From NCBI GenBank assembly GCA_946803715.1, contig CAMPET010000290.1, positions 11,136 to 72,199 of the forward strand: 61,064 bases of DNA, in the 5' to 3' direction. Both the position numbers and the translations under genes were made by a program. Positions 59,014 to 61,064 of the stretch are shown in pieces. The stretch's first letter is position 1. Every line of letters begins with the position of its first letter. Below the pieces are notes generated by a model. The model did no database searches and was not told the origin of the DNA. It saw nothing but the letters and a program-made list of their open reading frames with translations. This DNA comes from Beroe ovata. Taxonomy: Eukaryota > Ctenophora > Nuda > Beroida > Beroidae.

Positions 59014-61064
59014 ATCACGTCATGCCACACTGATGAAAGGGAGTGATATTGAGTGTGAAATTTGATCAAACAAAATTCAAGAAATAGACAATCCTATGCT
59101 TGTGTCACAGTAATGTAGTATTTCTGGGAATGCAAAAACTCACAGTTAAAAGTTAAAAACGCATTCATAATAAGTGCGTCTCACGTTTAATAAGACTGGA
59201 CCCGAATAGCTGTTAAAAGCTACCTCAACTTACAAAACAGACCATTATACTGCAAGTTTTCAAACTGAAAGGCTCAGCGAAAAAATGTCTTCAGATCTAT
59301 AACTTAGCCTATGCCGTTAACCAGATATCAGTAATCCTATTTGGATAGGTTAAGGAAGTAGGTATCCAGTAAGTGCAACGTGATTTTCCATCAATATGAA
59401 CGATAATGTTGAGCTATGGATGCCGACTGTCGAATTTCAGCAACGTGAAGTGTTGCTATCATAGCAACGTTATGTGAAGAATATCGAGTGTGAAAATATA
59501 GCCTTTCTTAGAAATTTGTGCCGAACGTTGACTGTCAAGAGTTTGTCTTAAGTTCAGAAATGCATGGAAAATATACAGGCAACAGTGTCACAAACTTGAC
59601 AAGAGACAAGAATTCGGGCTACAACTTTTTGGAGCACGCCCACCTATGCATTTGGTAGAAGGAGGGAGAAAGGTGTTTATCGCTTCAAATTTCCCTATAG
59701 AAAGGTATAAGCAAACAGAACACAGTATACAAACGGAAATGAACGAATACAGTACATTTCTCTTCAGTATACATTGTACATTGTACACACGTGTGACACG
59801 ATTATACATTATACAACTTACAGCCTACTCGACTTGTACACGAAAATAAAAAGCGGCTCAAGCTANATGAAAGATGATAAAGGGGCACGTTTTTCACGCG
59901 CACGTTTGAGAGGGCACGTTGCGCGCTGTGCAAAAAAGTATGCCATTTCATCAAACTCTACGTCGGAGAATTTCCTGTGATACCTGAGTCAGGAAATGAA
60001 ACATTTCACGATGAATGCCTTATAATTGTCTAAGCAAGCTTATAACCCATCATTTATTCCTAGTCAATTCTCATTGCTGGAGGAATCAAATCTCATGGCA
60101 AGATCCCCTCAGCCACTGTGCAAACAGTGTGTTCTGTGACCCAAGATTTATACACGAGGAAACAGTCTAACTGTATGAACGGTGTACACAAGTCAACAGT
60201 GTAACTACACATTGTAATCAGAAGGTAACATGCATATATACCTTCTGATGGGGTCACGTGACATCTGCTCTCTTTCAGGTAACAAGCATGTGTATTGTGT
60301 ATTGTAGGTAGTGTTTTATACTTGTTCGACAAATCCACTCTCTCACACATACAGGCACACACAATACACATACAGACACACACAAACACACGCATACACA
60401 CACACACACACACACACACATGTACACACAGACACACAAAAATCGGAGAGAAATGTCACTTTTATACTCACCAAACTCACTCACACAGACACAACTGATA
60501 CACAGACTGTGTGTATGTGTCTGTGTGAGTAAGATTGTGTGTTTGCATGCTTGGCCACGAGGAAACAATCTAGCTATGTAGTATATCAACTGTGTACACG
60601 AGGAATCAATGTACCTAATTCTAACTAGACAGTGGGGGCAGAAGGCACCATGCATGTATATTGTATGCCAAGTGATTGGGTCACGTGACATGTGCTCTCT
60701 TCACACACATACACACAAGCAAATATATGGACATAAACATGAAACATACATAGAATTTAGAAACACTTAGGTACACACATCCACAAATATGTGTACACAC
60801 TCTTATATACATCTACACGTACACAAAATGTATGATATGGGTACCTACACATAACACAATCATACATGGTGGGTACATCCCATTTTCATCCAAGCATCGT
60901 AAGAGGGGTGGTTCCGATTCTCCTGGCAAAACCACCTCAACAGGATACAGTAGCAACAATGTTACCAAATTACGGAACCATTTTTGCACATTACACACAC
61001 ACAAAAATACGCACAAACTCACACACACACATACACACAAATACGGATTACAGACACACACACA
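59014..61064. other. Right-end region without a recognisable gene
   Basis: No exon supported. It contains two related segments (about 60100-60290 and 60540-60710) that both end in GGGTCACGTGACAT followed by TGCTCTCTT, plus (CA)n tracts. Confidence 0.6.
60345..60440. repeat. (CA)n microsatellite
   Basis: ACACAC runs with TACA and GACA variants; a further tract occupies 60990-61064 to the window end. Confidence 0.92.

Noticed and set aside
60093-60691. Cys/Val-rich open frames on the minus strand
   Set aside because: They are translations of (CA)n microsatellites.

Overview
This is a piece of animal nuclear genome. The genes are split into many short exons with GT-AG introns whose phases agree, and the encoded proteins (nuclear pore scaffold, muniscin endocytic adaptor, ER mannosidase-like protein, two-pore K+ channels) are metazoan-type. 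Introns are short, intergenic gaps are a few kb, and (CA)n tracts and small inverted repeats are frequent. At most gene starts whose 5' end I could place, a 3' splice-acceptor-like sequence lies within a few bases of the ATG, which suggests spliced-leader trans-splicing. That fits a non-bilaterian marine animal such as a ctenophore. The taxon is an inference, not something the sequence proves.

Layout, left to right. 1-2.2 kb: a decayed transposon-derived reading frame and little else. 2.2-8.0 kb (+): muniscin (FCHO/SGIP1 family) with a C-terminal mu-homology domain. 8.8-16.9 kb (-): NUP188, tail to tail with the muniscin. 17.1-18.0 kb (-): SURF6. 19.0-22.35 kb (-): SLC38A10-like amino acid transporter. 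24.1-27.0 and 28.0-29.7 kb (+): two tandem K2P potassium channels with the same exon architecture. 30.9-36.2 kb (+): EDEM3-like protein with a PA domain; one intron holds two identical tRNA-Lys(CUU) genes in inverted orientation. 37.9-about 45 kb (-): glutamine-rich, probably nuclear protein of unknown family, interrupted by assembly gaps. 47.3-49.5 kb (+): unrecognised 360-residue protein. 53.7-55.5 kb (+): single-exon tryptophanase/tyrosine phenol-lyase-family PLP enzyme. 57.2-59.0 kb (-): small ankyrin-repeat protein with a PP1-docking-like motif. The right end is satellite-rich and shows no gene.

The genes do not form one pathway. EDEM3 (ER glycoprotein degradation), NUP188 (nuclear pore) and SURF6 (ribosome biogenesis) are housekeeping; the muniscin, transporter and K2P channels act at membranes. 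The two most unusual items are the intronless bacterial-type beta-eliminating lyase and the recurrent acceptor-before-ATG pattern. Several single-N positions coincide with duplicated or homopolymeric sequence and look like forced assembly joins.
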